From contig CAZNRY010000074.1 of the NCBI GenBank assembly GCA_964575675.1, forward strand, positions 1 through 18,863: a DNA stretch of 18,863 nt. Direction: 5' to 3'. A program made the position numbers and the translations under genes. This document shows positions 1 to 6,634 of this stretch, piece by piece (position 1 is the first letter of the stretch; each line of letters begins with the position of its first letter). The notes under the pieces were generated by a model. That model worked only from the letters and a program-made list of their open reading frames with translations. It did no database searches and was not told the origin of the DNA. The stretch is from CAZNRY01 sp964575675 (lineage in GTDB: Bacteria > Eisenbacteria > RBG-16-71-46 > CAIMUX01 > VGJL01).

Positions 1-947
1 GCTAGTGGGTTGGCGCCCCTGTTCGTTATCACCGCTTGAATCGTCTGCGATCCCACCAGGCCGAGCGGCAAGGAACCCATCGCGACGACGTAGTCGACGC
101 TTGCATCATTGTTGATGATCGCCACGGCCGGCGTCAGGCGCGTTTCCGGGCGGAAGTCGCTGGCGGCAATTGTCGTCGGAGGCGCGGTGCTGCTCTGCGC
201 TCCCTTCAGGCCGCCGACCAGGGTGTTGTTACACCAAACGACCACGGTCGTCGAGAGTGTCCCGGTCGGAAACTGCCAGTCGAACGCGATGTAGAGCGAC
301 CCGCCCGTATACGTGACCGGCGGCGCGCCCGCGAGGGTGATGTCGAATGGGCCGGCTACGTTCGGCAGCGTGGTGGCGGCGTTGTGCACGATCGTCATGG
401 TGGAGATCGCGGTGGCCCAGGAGGTGCTCTTGTTGTTGGTCACATCTGACGTGTTCTCCATGTACACGATCAGGTTTCCGGTTCCGACGAGCCCCGGCGC
501 GGTCTGATAGCTCCAGCCGATGGCCGTCGGCGATGCTCCGCCAGTGAATCCAGCGGCCGCCATCTCGGCGGCGGTGATCAGATAGACCGAGCGGCCGTAG
601 CGGAAACGGATCTGGGGCGCCCGCATGTTCGTGGAGGTCGAGTTGTTGTTCGGCAGGACGGTCATGGGACACCCGACAACCCTCGGCGAGCTCGGCTCCG
701 CCTGCTTTTCCGCGGCGAGGTCCCCCAAGGGTTGGAGATCGAAGGGCCCGCCCGAGGTTTCGGCCTGTGTCTCGGTCCACCAAGCCTCCGTCCGCCCGAC
801 GTCTCGTGAGACATTCTCGGCCGTGGCCAGACCTGGAGCGAAAATCGTCGCGCCGGCGAATGCCAGGGCGCACAAGACCAGGGCGGTCTGAAAAGTCAAC
901 CCGGGCCGTGAAACGAGCGCATGAGTATGTTGGTTGGATCCGTTCAT
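1..947 (-). CDS. Exported surface protein, N-terminal 315 codons (3' end outside window)
   Basis: The frame is open from an ATG at 947 to the window edge with no stop, so the C-terminus is missing. AGGAGG lies about six bases before the ATG, which fixes the start. Residues 1-43 form a signal peptide with a rather long n-region, a hydrophobic core (TALVLCALAFAG) and a likely cut after ATA/EN. Residues about 90-270 form a beta-rich domain (RFRYGRSVYLITAAEM, then GWSYQT, NTTL and FRPETRL) of a kind I associate with Bacteroidetes and Eisenbacteria surface proteins. From about residue 284 a second module begins (DYVVAMGSLPLGLVGSQTIQ, then VITNRG) that resembles a CARDB-type Ig-like adhesion repeat. 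It probably acts at the cell surface or outside the cell. No catalytic motif is visible. By analogy with its neighbours a FlgD-like sorting tail may lie beyond the edge. Domain names are from memory of the families, not from a search. Confidence 0.85.
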   Translation of the reverse strand, partial: MNGSNQHTHALVSRPGLTFQTALVLCALAFAGATIFAPGLATAENVSRDVGRTEAWWTETQAETSGGPFDLQPLGDLAAEKQAEPSSPRVVGCPMTVLPNNNSTSTNMRAPQIRFRYGRSVYLITAAEMAAAGFTGGASPTAIGWSYQTAPGLVGTGNLIVYMENTSDVTNNKSTSWATAISTMTIVHNAATTLPNVAGPFDITLAGAPPVTYTGGSLYIAFDWQFPTGTLSTTVVVWCNNTLVGGLKGAQSSTAPPTTIAASDFRPETRLTPAVAIINNDASVDYVVAMGSLPLGLVGSQTIQAVITNRGANPL

Positions 948-1056
948 CTTAGCCTCCTCAGGATTGACCTCCGGGGATCGGTGGCTCGCCATGGGTTCAC
1001 GGCTGGTTGTTGAGAATCCTCAGTGTCCCGGACCACCCATCTGTTCGATGGCGGAG

Positions 1057-1085
1057 ATTATATCAGAAACGTCAGGTGCCGCCAA
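1057..1085 (-). promoter_or_regulatory. Sigma70-type promoter for the surface protein ending at 1
   Basis: On the minus strand there is a perfect TATAAT (1057-1062) and, 17 bases upstream, TTGGCG (1080-1085), four of six matching TTGACA. This predicts a start of transcription near 1050 and a leader of about 100 bases before the ATG at 947. No hairpin or riboswitch was recognised in the leader. Confidence 0.55.
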
Positions 1086-1509
1086 CAAAAGGATGTTTGA
1101 CGGTGATGTACTGAGTTCTGTGTCAGGTCGGGTTCTTGGCGGGTTGAGACGGCAAAGAAGAAGTGGCAGCTCCAGGTGAAACAAATCACCAAGGAGAAGG
1201 CTGTGCCTCCTAGAAATCCCGTCCGGGTTGTCACGCCTGCAGTTGCGCCGAGTCCCTGAGAACGAGTTCGAAAACCGTCTCACTTGGGACCCCGGTTGTT
1301 CCACGCCTGTTAAACGGATTCTCTGTTTGGACAGAGTCACAGAGAGTCCTGGGCCATCAGGCGCGGTTCGAGAGGGTCACACTCGGGCACCAGACGCAAC
1401 GAGGTACGAACAGAGAATTCCCTTCGAGAATTCACCCTCGCAACACGCTCGCATTTCCGCACATAGAACGAGCCCCAATGGCTCTCACCACCAGGGCTCC
1501 GTTCACCAC

Positions 1510-1839
1510 TCAGGGCACGTGTAGTTCGTACGCTGCGTTTCTGGCTCCCCGGGGCGAGTACGAACCTACACCCTTCCGGTTAACAGCCGACCACTCCGCC
1601 TTCACCGACCGACACGATGGTGACAGCGGGGTCTCCGCCAGTGGGTCCGAGGCAGGTCTGCTCTCCTCGAAAGAGGTCCTCGCGGGCTGTGCGGCTGCAG
1701 ACCGAGAGTTGGTGACGCAAGCCAAGATCTCGAAGGCCAACGCGCACTGAGACCGCAAAGCCTGGACCAGCGTGCGGAGGATCATGAAAAGCATGGCTGC
1801 GAGCCTACCGAGCCGCCACGCTAACTGCAAATCCAGCAA
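1510..1839 (-). pseudogene. Degenerate integrase-core transposase, N-terminal remnant
   Basis: Read on the minus strand, the piece opens with residues RTLVQALRSQCALAFEIL. A one-base shift then gives LRHQLSVCSRTARED. Together these match the usual N-terminus of rve/DDE integrase-core transposases (LE.LALRHQL.VLQR). Further on, frames alternate between VTIVSVGEGGVVGC and VKAEWSAVNRKG, which align with the family's IVKPETVVGWHRKGFRLYW stretch at nearly the right spacing (about 39 codons against 41). Conserved Trp and His codons have become Cys, Ser, Arg or stop. No DDE catalytic core follows; the sequence down to about 1020 shows nothing recognisable. This is an old, frameshifted relic that cannot move by itself. 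The family match is by eye. Confidence 0.6.
1547..1584 (-). repeat. 38-bp direct repeat, copy 1 (partner at 4366-4403)
   Basis: 34 of 38 bases match the copy at 4366-4403, and the 25 bases 1560-1584 are identical. Both copies point the same way and lie about 2.8 kb apart. Copy 1 sits inside the transposase relic, at the segment equivalent to VGWHRKGFRLYW, so the repeat is most simply a shared transposase fragment. It also mimics part of a tRNA-Asn (CGGCTGTTAACCGG and AGGTTCG). Confidence 0.75.
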
Positions 1840-1866
1840 GGTGGACGGGGCTTATGAAAGGGGCAA
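1801..1866 (-). repeat. Diverged 66-bp direct repeat, copy A (partner at 3310-3376)
   Basis: The stretch from GAGCCTA through CTGCAAA, GGAC and AAAGGG recurs at 3310-3376 in the same orientation with roughly two thirds identity. On the minus strand copy A lies immediately upstream of the ATG-like start of the transposase relic. It is therefore probably the left end or leader of the parent insertion sequence. No target-site duplication was identified. Confidence 0.5.
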
Positions 1867-1901
1867 CCCTGCACGTGCAGCGCGGGACGGCCACATGGAC
1901 C

Positions 1902-1932
1902 GGCGCCCCGGCTTTGATGGGCTCGGGGCGCC
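1902..1932 (-). terminator. Hairpin downstream of the small secreted protein gene
   Basis: A perfect 9-bp stem, GGCGCCCCG (1902-1910) with CGGGGCGCC (1924-1932), encloses a 13-base loop. It lies about 60 bases past the stop of the gene at 1990-2694. No run of T follows, so the terminator call rests on stem strength and position. Confidence 0.45.
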
Positions 1933-1989
1933 GAGAGTAGGACAAGCCGTGCGCAGGGACGACCTCGCACGGCACTCAGAGAGAGACGA

Positions 1990-2694
1990 TCAACGGAAGC
2001 TCTGCTTGAGCCTCCCCCACGTCAGTGTCTCCGTTGCGGTCGGGATGTCCTGTCGGAGCGAGAGATCGTCGTAGTAGATCGGGCTTGCGCTGTTCGCGTA
2101 CAGGTCAAGGGCGCCAATGTTCAGCGCACCGCCACCGCTCATCCCTTCCGTCCAGCTCTTCTGATAGAGCATCTGACCGCCGTAGAAGCAGGTCTGCAGG
2201 TTCTGGTCCAGGTCGATCACGACCCGGATCTCAACCCACTGCCCCCTGATGAGCGGCAGTGAGGCGCTCTGGGGCTCAGAGAAGACCATGCCGGTGATGG
2301 CGTTGAACGAGACCTGAGTGGACCAGTTGTAGGGACCGAAGTCGTTGTACGTGTTCAGCAGAATAAAGTAGCTGATGCCGCTGAAGCCTGTGGGAATGTA
2401 CTGCCAGGTCGTGAACAGCCATACTCCCGCCGTGTAGTTCTGGAACTCCTGGACGATGTCCGTGGCCCCCGAGACGGCGGCAGAGTGCGGCGCGCTGTGA
2501 GAGTAGAGATCGGTCACGTAGGCATTGTAGGCGGAACTGCCGTCCCAGCCATGCCAGCCGCCCTGGCCGTGAAGCCCGCTTCCTAGGGCATACGAGTCGA
2601 AGTTCTCGGACCAGTCTGCCGAGGCGGTCCCCGGAAGGGTCAGTACGCAAAACATCACCATCGAGCAGATCAACAGTAACTTGGTTTTCATCAT
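1990..2694 (-). CDS. Small secreted jelly-roll-like protein with TWGRLKQSFR tail
   Basis: AGGAGGGGGG precedes tandem ATGs at 2694 and 2691. The second is better spaced, so the protein is 233 or 234 residues. A clear signal peptide ends at ASA/DW near residue 26. The mature part begins DWSENFDSYALGSGL and GQGGWHGWDG, followed by beta-strand-rich sequence with many aromatics (TTWQYIPTGFSG, GQWVEIRVVIDLDQNLQT, PIYYDDLSLRQD). This is the pattern of LamG/concanavalin-like carbohydrate-binding folds, so polysaccharide binding is plausible but not shown. The last ten residues, TWGRLKQSFR, follow a flexible TATE linker and resemble a short tail I recall on exported proteins of this group, possibly a sorting signal. 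The gene is intact although it lies between transposase relics. No catalytic residues are evident. Confidence 0.85.
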   Translation of the reverse strand: MMKTKLLLICSMVMFCVLTLPGTASADWSENFDSYALGSGLHGQGGWHGWDGSSAYNAYVTDLYSHSAPHSAAVSGATDIVQEFQNYTAGVWLFTTWQYIPTGFSGISYFILLNTYNDFGPYNWSTQVSFNAITGMVFSEPQSASLPLIRGQWVEIRVVIDLDQNLQTCFYGGQMLYQKSWTEGMSGGGALNIGALDLYANSASPIYYDDLSLRQDIPTATETLTWGRLKQSFR

Positions 2695-2781
2695 CCCCCC
2701 TCCTGTGCAGCACTACCAGGAAGGGCAGTCCACCGGGCAGCCTGTCTAGATGCCGTGGGCTGCTCCTTCCGTAGCGGGGGA

Positions 2782-2810
2782 ATCATACCAGCTGTGCTCC
2801 CGCGCGTCGA
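2782..2810 (-). promoter_or_regulatory. Possible promoter for the secreted protein at 1990-2694
   Basis: On the minus strand TATGAT (2782-2787) stands 17 bases downstream of TCGACG (2805-2810), four of six matching TTGACA. The leader would be about 80 bases. The site is at the edge of the neighbouring transposase relic. Confidence 0.4.
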
Positions 2811-2818
2811 GCGAAATC

Positions 2819-3085
2819 ATCCTGGGTTCATTCCTCCGCGACAGGGTCGGGTCTCGTGTCGCGATGCAGATCGAGATCCTCGCCCTCCGGCGCCAACTGG
2901 CCATGTACCAACGCACTGACGCACGCCCGGCCATTCGATCAGCCGACCGAATCCTATGGGCGTGGCTCTCCCGCCACTGGTTGCGGTGGCGCGAAGTGCT
3001 GGTTTTCGTGCAGCCCGAGACGGTCATCGCATGGCGGCGACAGAAGTTCCGGGAGCACTGGACAAAGTTGAGTCGATCGGGGAAC
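2819..3085 (+). pseudogene. Integrase-core transposase, N-terminal fragment
   Basis: About 88 codons read cleanly as the N-terminal region of an rve-type transposase: IEILALRRQLAMYQRT, then SADRILWAWLSRHW, WREVLVFVQPETVIAW and a closing FREHWTKLSR. Family members carry this block at residues about 20-110 of a protein of some 300-370 residues, followed by the DDE catalytic core. Here the frame stops at 3149-3151 and no DDE core follows, so the gene is truncated. A weak resemblance at about 3185-3235 (WQFIGRRDPWLCPAF against the family's FLIRDRD...F) may be a scrap of the core after an internal deletion. It is on the opposite strand to the relic at 1510-1839 and is much less decayed, so it is a separate insertion. 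Confidence 0.75.
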
Positions 3086-3264
3086 GTGGCAGACTCTGTC
3101 GGGGTCGCTGTTCACCAGTGGGTCCCGAAAACCCCGTCTGGCTTGATGTGATTGAAGTTGGCGGTCGACCAGTTCGGTCGGGCTACGGGCTGGCAGTTCA
3201 TCGGTCGACGGGACCCTTGGCTGTGTCCGGCGTTTCCGCCTTCGCGCCCGAGTGGGGTGATCTG

Positions 3265-3376
3265 TGGTTCCACATCCAGGGTCCGGTGCATGACTGGAAG
3301 GATGCCGTGGAGCCTAGCGGGCACCGACGCAAGCTGCAAACGAGCCAACACGGACGAGGGTTCATAAAAGGGACAG
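3265..3376 (-). pseudogene. Possible third transposase scrap with repeat copy B (3310-3376)
   Basis: Bases 3310-3376 are the partner of the repeat at 1801-1866. On the minus strand the similarity seems to run on into coding-like sequence: HGILPVMHRTLDVEPQ here against MLFMILRTLVQALRSQ in the relic at 1839. This suggests the left end and first codons of another copy of the same element. Nothing of the rest of the gene can be recognised. The stretch 3086-3264 holds only the weak core-like reading noted for the plus-strand fragment. Confidence 0.35.
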
Positions 3377-3405
3377 CGGAGGCGGGCGACGGGACGACAC
3401 TCGTG

Positions 3406-4384
3406 CTATTGCAGCAGCACGAATCTCGTCGCGACCGATTTCCCCCCCACAGTGACCCGACAGACGTACACGCCGCTCGGCAGCGGCCGCCCCACGCCAT
3501 CGGTGCCGTCCCACTCAAGGGTGTGAGAGCCGGCGGACCGCGCTCCGACCGGAAGCTCACACACGACGCGCCCGGTCACATCCAGCACGACCACCCCCAC
3601 CGCACCCGGGAGTGCGAGTGTGAACACGATCGAACCCCGTGGAGCGACGGGATTGGGGTGCACCTGCACCGAGGACAGGGCGAGACCTCGACCGGCAGGC
3701 ACCCCGTCTTCCTCCTCCTCGACCGCATTCACCGTCAACCACTGTGAGTAGTCCACGAGCCCGAGCGCTGGATCGTCGACCTGGTGCCAAATCGCGTCCT
3801 CCACCTCCTGCGCCGTGGTTCCCGTTGCAGGCGACCCCGAACCCCCAGTTCATCGTGTCGGGATGGATGTTGTTCGCGACGAGCGTGTTGTTGCGGATCG
3901 TGGGGCTCGCCGCCGTCTGGTAGCAGAGGATCCCATAGCCGCATCCCTCAATCTGACTCCCCTCGATCACGCCACTCCCGGCGTTCCAGATCGAGATCCC
4001 GCCGCTCATGTGGTGACCGCTCCCGAGAATCGTGCAGCCGCGGATCGTCGGTGAGTTCACTCCCTGAAGCCCGATGTTGATGTACGGGTATGGCGAGCTG
4101 TTGTCGATGTTGTTGTTCTCCATCCAGCAGTTCTCGATCAGCGGCGAGGAGGAGAGCGTCATGACAATCGTGCGCCGGTGGTTATCGTGAAGCCGGCAGC
4201 CGCGAACCACTCCGTTCGCGAACGAGAAATCGACAACTTTGTCCAGAGTATTGTGAAAGTCGCACTGCTCCACCAGCACATCGGCCCCAACGATATCGAT
4301 GGCGATGTTCGCGTGCGCGACCTCGCACCACGCTAGATGGTTTTGACTGGAATTGAGAATGGGATCCCCAGAGCGAACACGAAC
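3406..4384 (-). pseudogene. Beta-helix surface protein with FlgD-like tail, truncated and frameshifted
   Basis: Two frames make one product. The upstream frame (4384 to about 3830) reads DPILNSSQNHLAWCEVAHAN, LVEQCDFHNT, GVVRGCRLHDN, PLIENCWMENN, PTIRGCTILGSG and PTIRNNTLVANN, the rung pattern of right-handed parallel beta-helix (pectate-lyase-like) proteins. Near 3815-3830 the reading shifts to a frame giving GTTAQEVEDAIWHQVDDPAL, where intact relatives have a NNWWGTT turn. Rungs have therefore probably been deleted at GVACN/GTT. The end is a FlgD-like module (VQVHPNPVAPRGSIVF, LEWDGTDGVGRPLPSGVYVC, ending RFVLLQ). The 5' end stops in repeat copy 2 with an in-frame TAG at 4385-4387. No signal peptide or ribosome binding site remains. 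It was once a secreted, probably polysaccharide-interacting protein. Confidence 0.75.
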
Positions 4385-4403
4385 CTACACCCTTCCGGTT
4401 AAC
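4366..4403 (-). repeat. 38-bp direct repeat, copy 2
   Basis: Partner of 1547-1584 (34 of 38 identical). It abuts the broken 5' end of the beta-helix pseudogene, so this is where the gene's missing N-terminus was lost. Beyond it, 4404-4551 holds no recognisable gene. The last part of the repeat forms a small inverted repeat with following sequence (CCGGTT 4395-4400 with AACCGG). Confidence 0.7.
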
Positions 4404-4551
4404 GCTCTCTCAACCGGACGCCACCGGGACGGCGAATCCGGTCTCCGACCGTCGGATGGCGTTTTCGCAAACGAGAGGAGTAACCCTCTGATATCAGTGT
4501 GACTCGTCGTCGAAGCGCCCGGCCTTCCTTGCTTTCCTCAACAGATACGAA

Positions 4552-4589
4552 GGGGCGATCCCCTCTCTTGGTAGAAAGAAGATCGCCCC
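4552..4589 (-). terminator. Hairpin downstream of the 540-residue secreted protein
   Basis: GGGGCGATC (4552-4560) and GATCGCCCC (4581-4589) form a perfect 9-bp stem around a 20-base loop, 36 bases past the stop at 4625. No T-run follows on the minus strand, so termination is likely by position rather than proven by form. Confidence 0.45.
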
Positions 4590-4624
4590 ACTGAATCAGT
4601 GACTTGACTCAGCGTCGTTCCATA

Positions 4625-6247
4625 CTACCGCACGAGCACCATGCGCGCTCTTTGCGTGATCGAGCCCGTGGAGAGTCGCGAGAAGTAGACGCCCGGCGGC
4701 GCCTTCTCGCCGCGCTCATCGGTGCCGTCCCAGACCACCGAGTGCTTGCCGGCGGGCTGCGACCCGAGATCCACGAGCGTGCGCACCCGCTGGCCGGCGG
4801 CGTTGAAAACGTCGATGCGCACCGGCGACGCCGACGGCAGTTCGTACCGGACGTCCGCGCCCGTGCGGAATGGGTTCGGCACGACCGCGACGAGGTGGAC
4901 GGCTCCGTTGCCGACATGGGGCGACGCCACGCTGCTCGGATTGCCGACGCTGGCGTTGCCGCAGACGGCGACTGTCGCCTGCATCCCGGATATCGACTGC
5001 GTGAACCCCTGCGTGACCTGCCAGAGCTCGACGGGCGTCACGAACGTGAAGCCGATCCCCTCGAGCGCGAGCCATTCCTCGCGCGGGATCGCATCGCCGA
5101 TCATGTGGACGGCGACGAAGTCCCTCAGGAATGCCGACGGGCAGTCGCCGGCGTCGAGGATGGTCAGGCTGTCGAGCAAGGCGAAGCTCTCGAGCGTGTC
5201 CGGACCGGTCGTGCTGCTGATGCGGTACTCGGCGAACGCCCCCTCGAAGCGGCGCTCCTGGTTCGGCGCGAACAACTCGATGCCGCCGCCCGTGAAGACG
5301 TATTGCCCCGTCGAATCGACCCCCTGGTAATACAAGTCCGGCAGTACGAGCGGCGCGCCCACGACGGGATCGCTCTGGTAAGTGCTGTCGACGCCTGCGG
5401 CGAGGCTCCCGCTCGCGTTGACGATGTCGGTCGCGCCCAATGAGAAGCTCAATCTACCGGACGCGGCGTCATAGGCGACGGTCGTCCCGGAGTTCATGCT
5501 GGAGCCGACCGTTATGCCGGCCGGGAGCGTGACCTCCCCCTGCTCACCGTGCTTCGCGACGACCTCCGCCGGCCCGGTGAGCAGGTGGGGCGGCCCCTGC
5601 ATCGGGGTCGCCTTGTGGCGCACGGCGTAGTGGTCCCAGTGGAACTTCCCGCCCACGACCGGATGCTTCTTCCTGTCGGCCCGGGAGAGCATCGCATCGC
5701 GGCCGAAGGTGATGTCGTGGGCCGTCGACGTAATCGGCGGGAGATCGTTCGGGTCGATGTCTTCAACGCCATCGGGAGGGGGATGCGGCCCGTCTTTGTG
5801 CAACCCATGGATCGAGACCGTGGCGTTGTCCGCCCCGTTGTCGGAGGTGGGGGGTATCGTTCCGAACCGCCAGTCGGTCACCCGGTTCCAGATCACGAAA
5901 TCCCAGAAGTCCCCGGAGATCACGTCCGTTGCGATCTGGATCCCGTTGGGCGGCAAATCGGTGTCGGTGCTCTGTAAGGAGCCGATCGCCTTGAAATCGG
6001 ACTTCGTGTCAGTGACGATCTTGAAGTCCCCGGTCACTTCATCCGCAAGGGCTGCGGTCGGTAAGAACATGCGAAGCACAAGGAACAGGAGCGCAACGGC
6101 ATGTGCCAGGGGGGTCCACCTCGTGCTCAAGGACGGGCGCAACCCGGATTCGCTGCCGAGGTTGATGTCTGCGCCTGCCTCTGTGAGGGTGTCTCTGTTA
6201 TCCGGTAAATCCTGGCCCTCGACCTGATTTCGGGATTCTCTTCGCAT
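4625..6247 (-). CDS. Secreted protein of unknown function with FlgD-like C-terminal module
   Basis: The 540-residue frame starts at the ATG at 6247 because GAGGAGGAG lies three bases before it. An upstream in-frame extension to 6316 lacks such a site. About 48 mostly polar residues precede a hydrophobic stretch (AHAVALLFLVLRMFLPTAALA) and a likely signal-peptidase cut before DEVTGDF, an unusually long n-region. The mature middle part (residues about 72-455) matches no family I know. It contains GDFWDFVIWNRVTDWRFG, a His-rich stretch with GKFHWDHYAVRH, and FEGAFAEYRISSTTGPD. Residues about 459-540 are a FlgD-type Ig-like module: VVPNPFRTGADVRYELPS, VRIDVFNAAGQRVRTLVD, SVVWDGTDERGEKAPPGVYF, ending MVLVR. 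Such tails are typical of exported proteins in FCB-type bacteria and may act as sorting signals. It is probably extracellular. Confidence 0.85.
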   Translation of the reverse strand: MRRESRNQVEGQDLPDNRDTLTEAGADINLGSESGLRPSLSTRWTPLAHAVALLFLVLRMFLPTAALADEVTGDFKIVTDTKSDFKAIGSLQSTDTDLPPNGIQIATDVISGDFWDFVIWNRVTDWRFGTIPPTSDNGADNATVSIHGLHKDGPHPPPDGVEDIDPNDLPPITSTAHDITFGRDAMLSRADRKKHPVVGGKFHWDHYAVRHKATPMQGPPHLLTGPAEVVAKHGEQGEVTLPAGITVGSSMNSGTTVAYDAASGRLSFSLGATDIVNASGSLAAGVDSTYQSDPVVGAPLVLPDLYYQGVDSTGQYVFTGGGIELFAPNQERRFEGAFAEYRISSTTGPDTLESFALLDSLTILDAGDCPSAFLRDFVAVHMIGDAIPREEWLALEGIGFTFVTPVELWQVTQGFTQSISGMQATVAVCGNASVGNPSSVASPHVGNGAVHLVAVVPNPFRTGADVRYELPSASPVRIDVFNAAGQRVRTLVDLGSQPAGKHSVVWDGTDERGEKAPPGVYFSRLSTGSITQRARMVLVR

Positions 6248-6634
6248 CGTCTCCTCCTCATGGCGGTTGCCGCGGCTCTGAACCTCCCTTGCCCCTGCCC
6301 TTATGTCCCACCGCACTTCCCGCCCGACACGCGGACTCTCCGCGAGGCCTCTTACAACGGTCTTACAAAGTTGGCTTGGAGGCCACGGCGCGGCGGGCTA
6401 CCTTCATTTGCACCATGCGTCCACCCGTTCCGACCGACGGGACACTGCCGCTCGTGCCCAGGCCTCGCCTTCTGAAGGCTCTAAGGACCCGAGCGGTCTG
6501 TCGAAGACGTGGTTTCTTCGCAGTCCGCAGCCGCAGTCGAGCGGACCGCCATTGACACCCCGGGGACCCGCCCCGATAATCGCCCCCGATCGGCCGGGCT
6601 TCCGGCTCAGGCACCGCAGCCGGAAAGGAAGGTT
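6248..6634. other. Divergent intergenic region between two oppositely transcribed genes
   Basis: This 387-base space must carry the promoters of both the minus-strand secreted protein and the plus-strand UPF0182 gene. The only clear structure is a pair of TCTTACAA octamers at 6350-6357 and 6361-6368, eleven bases apart. No strong -10/-35 pair, hairpin or small gene was seen. An in-frame GTG at 6509 would extend the UPF0182 protein by 42 residues of Pro/Arg-rich, non-membrane sequence, which is judged not translated. Confidence 0.5.
6350..6368. repeat. Tandem TCTTACAA octamers, 11-bp period
   Basis: TCTTACAA occurs twice, separated by CGG, so that the same face of the helix is presented one turn apart. 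It lies in the divergent promoter region about 100 bases upstream of the minus-strand gene start. A regulator-binding site is possible; chance is also possible. Confidence 0.3.

Noticed and set aside
1360..1396. tRNA 3'-end-like stretch (GCGGTTCGAGAGGGTC ... GGGCACCA) on the plus strand
   Set aside because: No D arm, anticodon arm or acceptor partner was found upstream; it is a short chance resemblance.
1541..1620. tRNA-Asn-like sequence on the minus strand (CGGCTGTTAACCGG, then AGGTTCG and CCCCGGGGAGCCA)
   Set aside because: The anticodon arm and CCA-like end look right, but the T stem does not pair, no matching 5' acceptor half (TCCCCGG) lies at the right distance, and the stretch aligns in order with transposase coding sequence.
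1547..4403. Integron attC array suggested by the GTTAAC-ended repeats
   Set aside because: The repeats lack the paired RYYYAAC/GTTRRRY core sites and imperfect long palindrome of attC, only two copies exist, and no integron integrase is present.
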